Assembly (NCBI RefSeq): GCF_014652915.1
Contig: NZ_BMZS01000012.1
Span: 1-33,230 of the forward strand
Reading direction: 5' to 3'
Source of the DNA: Thalassobaculum fulvum
GTDB lineage: Bacteria; Pseudomonadota; Alphaproteobacteria; Thalassobaculales; Thalassobaculaceae
Length of the DNA stretch: 33,230 nucleotides
This document shows, one piece after another, positions 32,574 to 33,230 of the stretch. Each line of letters starts with the position of its first letter. Position 1 is the first letter of the stretch. The translations under genes and the position numbers were made by a program. A model generated the notes under the pieces. The model was not told where the DNA came from, searched no databases, and saw only the letters and a list, made by a program, of their open reading frames with translations.

Positions 32574-33230
32574 ATGGATCAGCGAGAGTTCACGCGTCGT
32601 CTTCTGTTGAAATCCACGGCGGGGATTCTGGGGACGGCAGCCGTCGGCCGGATCCTGCCGGCCCGGGCCGCAACCGACGAGCTGCGACTGTGGGCGGCGC
32701 CGATCATGCGGCCCTTCGATACCTGGGCGCCGTTCGAGGAGAAGGCCGGGGTCAAGCTGGCCTGGAGCCCCAAGAGCGCGAGCGCCGACGAGGCGCTGTC
32801 CAAGATGATGGTCGGCGGCGGCCGGAAGCTCTACGACGTCTTCACCGACAACGGCGGCGGGATGGAGGACGCGATGGCCGAGAACGGCGTGATCGCCGAG
32901 CTCGACCCGTCGCGCATGACGAACTGGGGCCTGCTGCGCGACGAGGTGCGCGACCCGAACGGCGAGGCTGCGCACTCGATCCGCTACCAGGGCAAGGTCT
33001 ACGCCGTGCCCTACATCGCGAACGCGGATTCGCTCGCCTACAACAAGTCCATGCTTGGCCAGGACTACGACAGCTGGGAGGCCCTGTTCGATCCCGAGTT
33101 CAAGGGACGGACGGCGCTGCAGAACGACTTCGGGCCGACCATGACGGTCACCGCGATCTATCTGCACGAGACCGGCAAGATGTCGATCAAGAACCGCTCC
33201 GACATGCAGCCGGACGAGATCCAGGGGGTC
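32574..33230 (+). CDS. Extracellular solute-binding protein, PotD-like, Tat-exported (3' end outside window)
   Basis: 219 codons are present and the frame is open to the last base. The N-terminus MDQREFTRRLLLKSTAGILGTAAVGRILPARAA is a twin-arginine signal (RRLLLK, then a hydrophobic stretch and an ARAA cleavage site). The mature part (ELRLWAAPIMRPFDTWAPFEEKAGVKLAWSPKSASADEALSKMMVGGG, KLYDVFTDNGGGMEDAMAENGVIAELD, YAVPYIANADSLAYNKSML, SWEALFDPEFKGRTAL) has the pattern of periplasmic spermidine/putrescine-type binding proteins of ABC importers. AGGGGG at 32561-32566 lies seven bases before the ATG. The permease and ATPase genes probably follow beyond the window. The ligand cannot be deduced. Confidence 0.88.
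   Translation, partial: MDQREFTRRLLLKSTAGILGTAAVGRILPARAATDELRLWAAPIMRPFDTWAPFEEKAGVKLAWSPKSASADEALSKMMVGGGRKLYDVFTDNGGGMEDAMAENGVIAELDPSRMTNWGLLRDEVRDPNGEAAHSIRYQGKVYAVPYIANADSLAYNKSMLGQDYDSWEALFDPEFKGRTALQNDFGPTMTVTAIYLHETGKMSIKNRSDMQPDEIQGV

Overview
The window is GC-rich (roughly 70 % by eye) bacterial chromosome. Codon use, a PAS_5-type protein, a GHNNGPP-motif protein, the mix of CoA-ester catabolic enzymes and REP-like intergenic palindromes all suggest an alphaproteobacterium, most likely of the Rhodospirillales. This placement is an inference; no rRNA or other marker gene is present. I see no prophage, insertion sequence, CRISPR array or plasmid function.

Layout. (1) 1-5609: the 3' part of a secreted Ig-like/RTX protein, then two tandem, translationally coupled proteins that join TPRs to a family-9-like glycosyltransferase domain. 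(2) 5702-6483: tRNA-Lys(CTT) with a clear promoter, and a PAS_5 protein. (3) 6710-10494: a four-gene catabolic operon (FAH-family hydrolase, CaiB/BaiF CoA-transferase, nitronate-monooxygenase-like flavoprotein, enoyl-CoA hydratase) with overlapping starts and stops. (4) 10652-14397, minus strand: a class V aminotransferase and an orphan molybdopterin subunit of the xanthine dehydrogenase family. (5) 14483-15184: an unrecognised protein. (6) 15218-16980, minus strand: a split AtuA-type pair. (7) 17457-20083: a class C beta-lactamase-like hydrolase and an M20 amidohydrolase. (8) 20228-22993: a hybrid histidine kinase. (9) 23009-25559: a small protein and an SDR on the minus strand, with a divergent polytopic membrane protein. 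(10) 25569-27583: a LysR regulator, a divergent small CxxC protein behind a textbook LysR box, a terminator and a secreted PRC-barrel protein. (11) 27580-30045: an XRE-cupin regulator divergent from a two-gene operon (GHNNGPP protein and a Cys/Met-metabolism PLP enzyme). (12) 30173-33230: tRNA-Ser(GCT), an alpha/beta hydrolase with Cys at the nucleophile elbow, a YghU-type GST and the start of a Tat-exported solute-binding protein.

The intergenic gaps hold at least two families of dispersed inverted repeats. Three copies of a composite palindrome (TCCGG(G/A)ATGA inner arms, GGGT(C/T)CCGG outer arms) lie at 10532-10649, 11873-12024 and 18658-18797. Two copies of a hairpin built on GGTGACAGTGCA(C/T)T lie at 17111-17183 and 30375-30468. 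A further palindrome complex starts inside the CCA end of tRNA-Ser.

The observation most likely to reflect an undescribed system is the first locus. A type-I-secreted Ig/RTX protein with a Ser/Thr-rich linker sits directly before two TPR-glycosyltransferase fusions. This resembles in logic, but not in secretion route, the HMW1C and FlmG cytoplasmic protein-glycosylation systems. The glycosylation role is inference.
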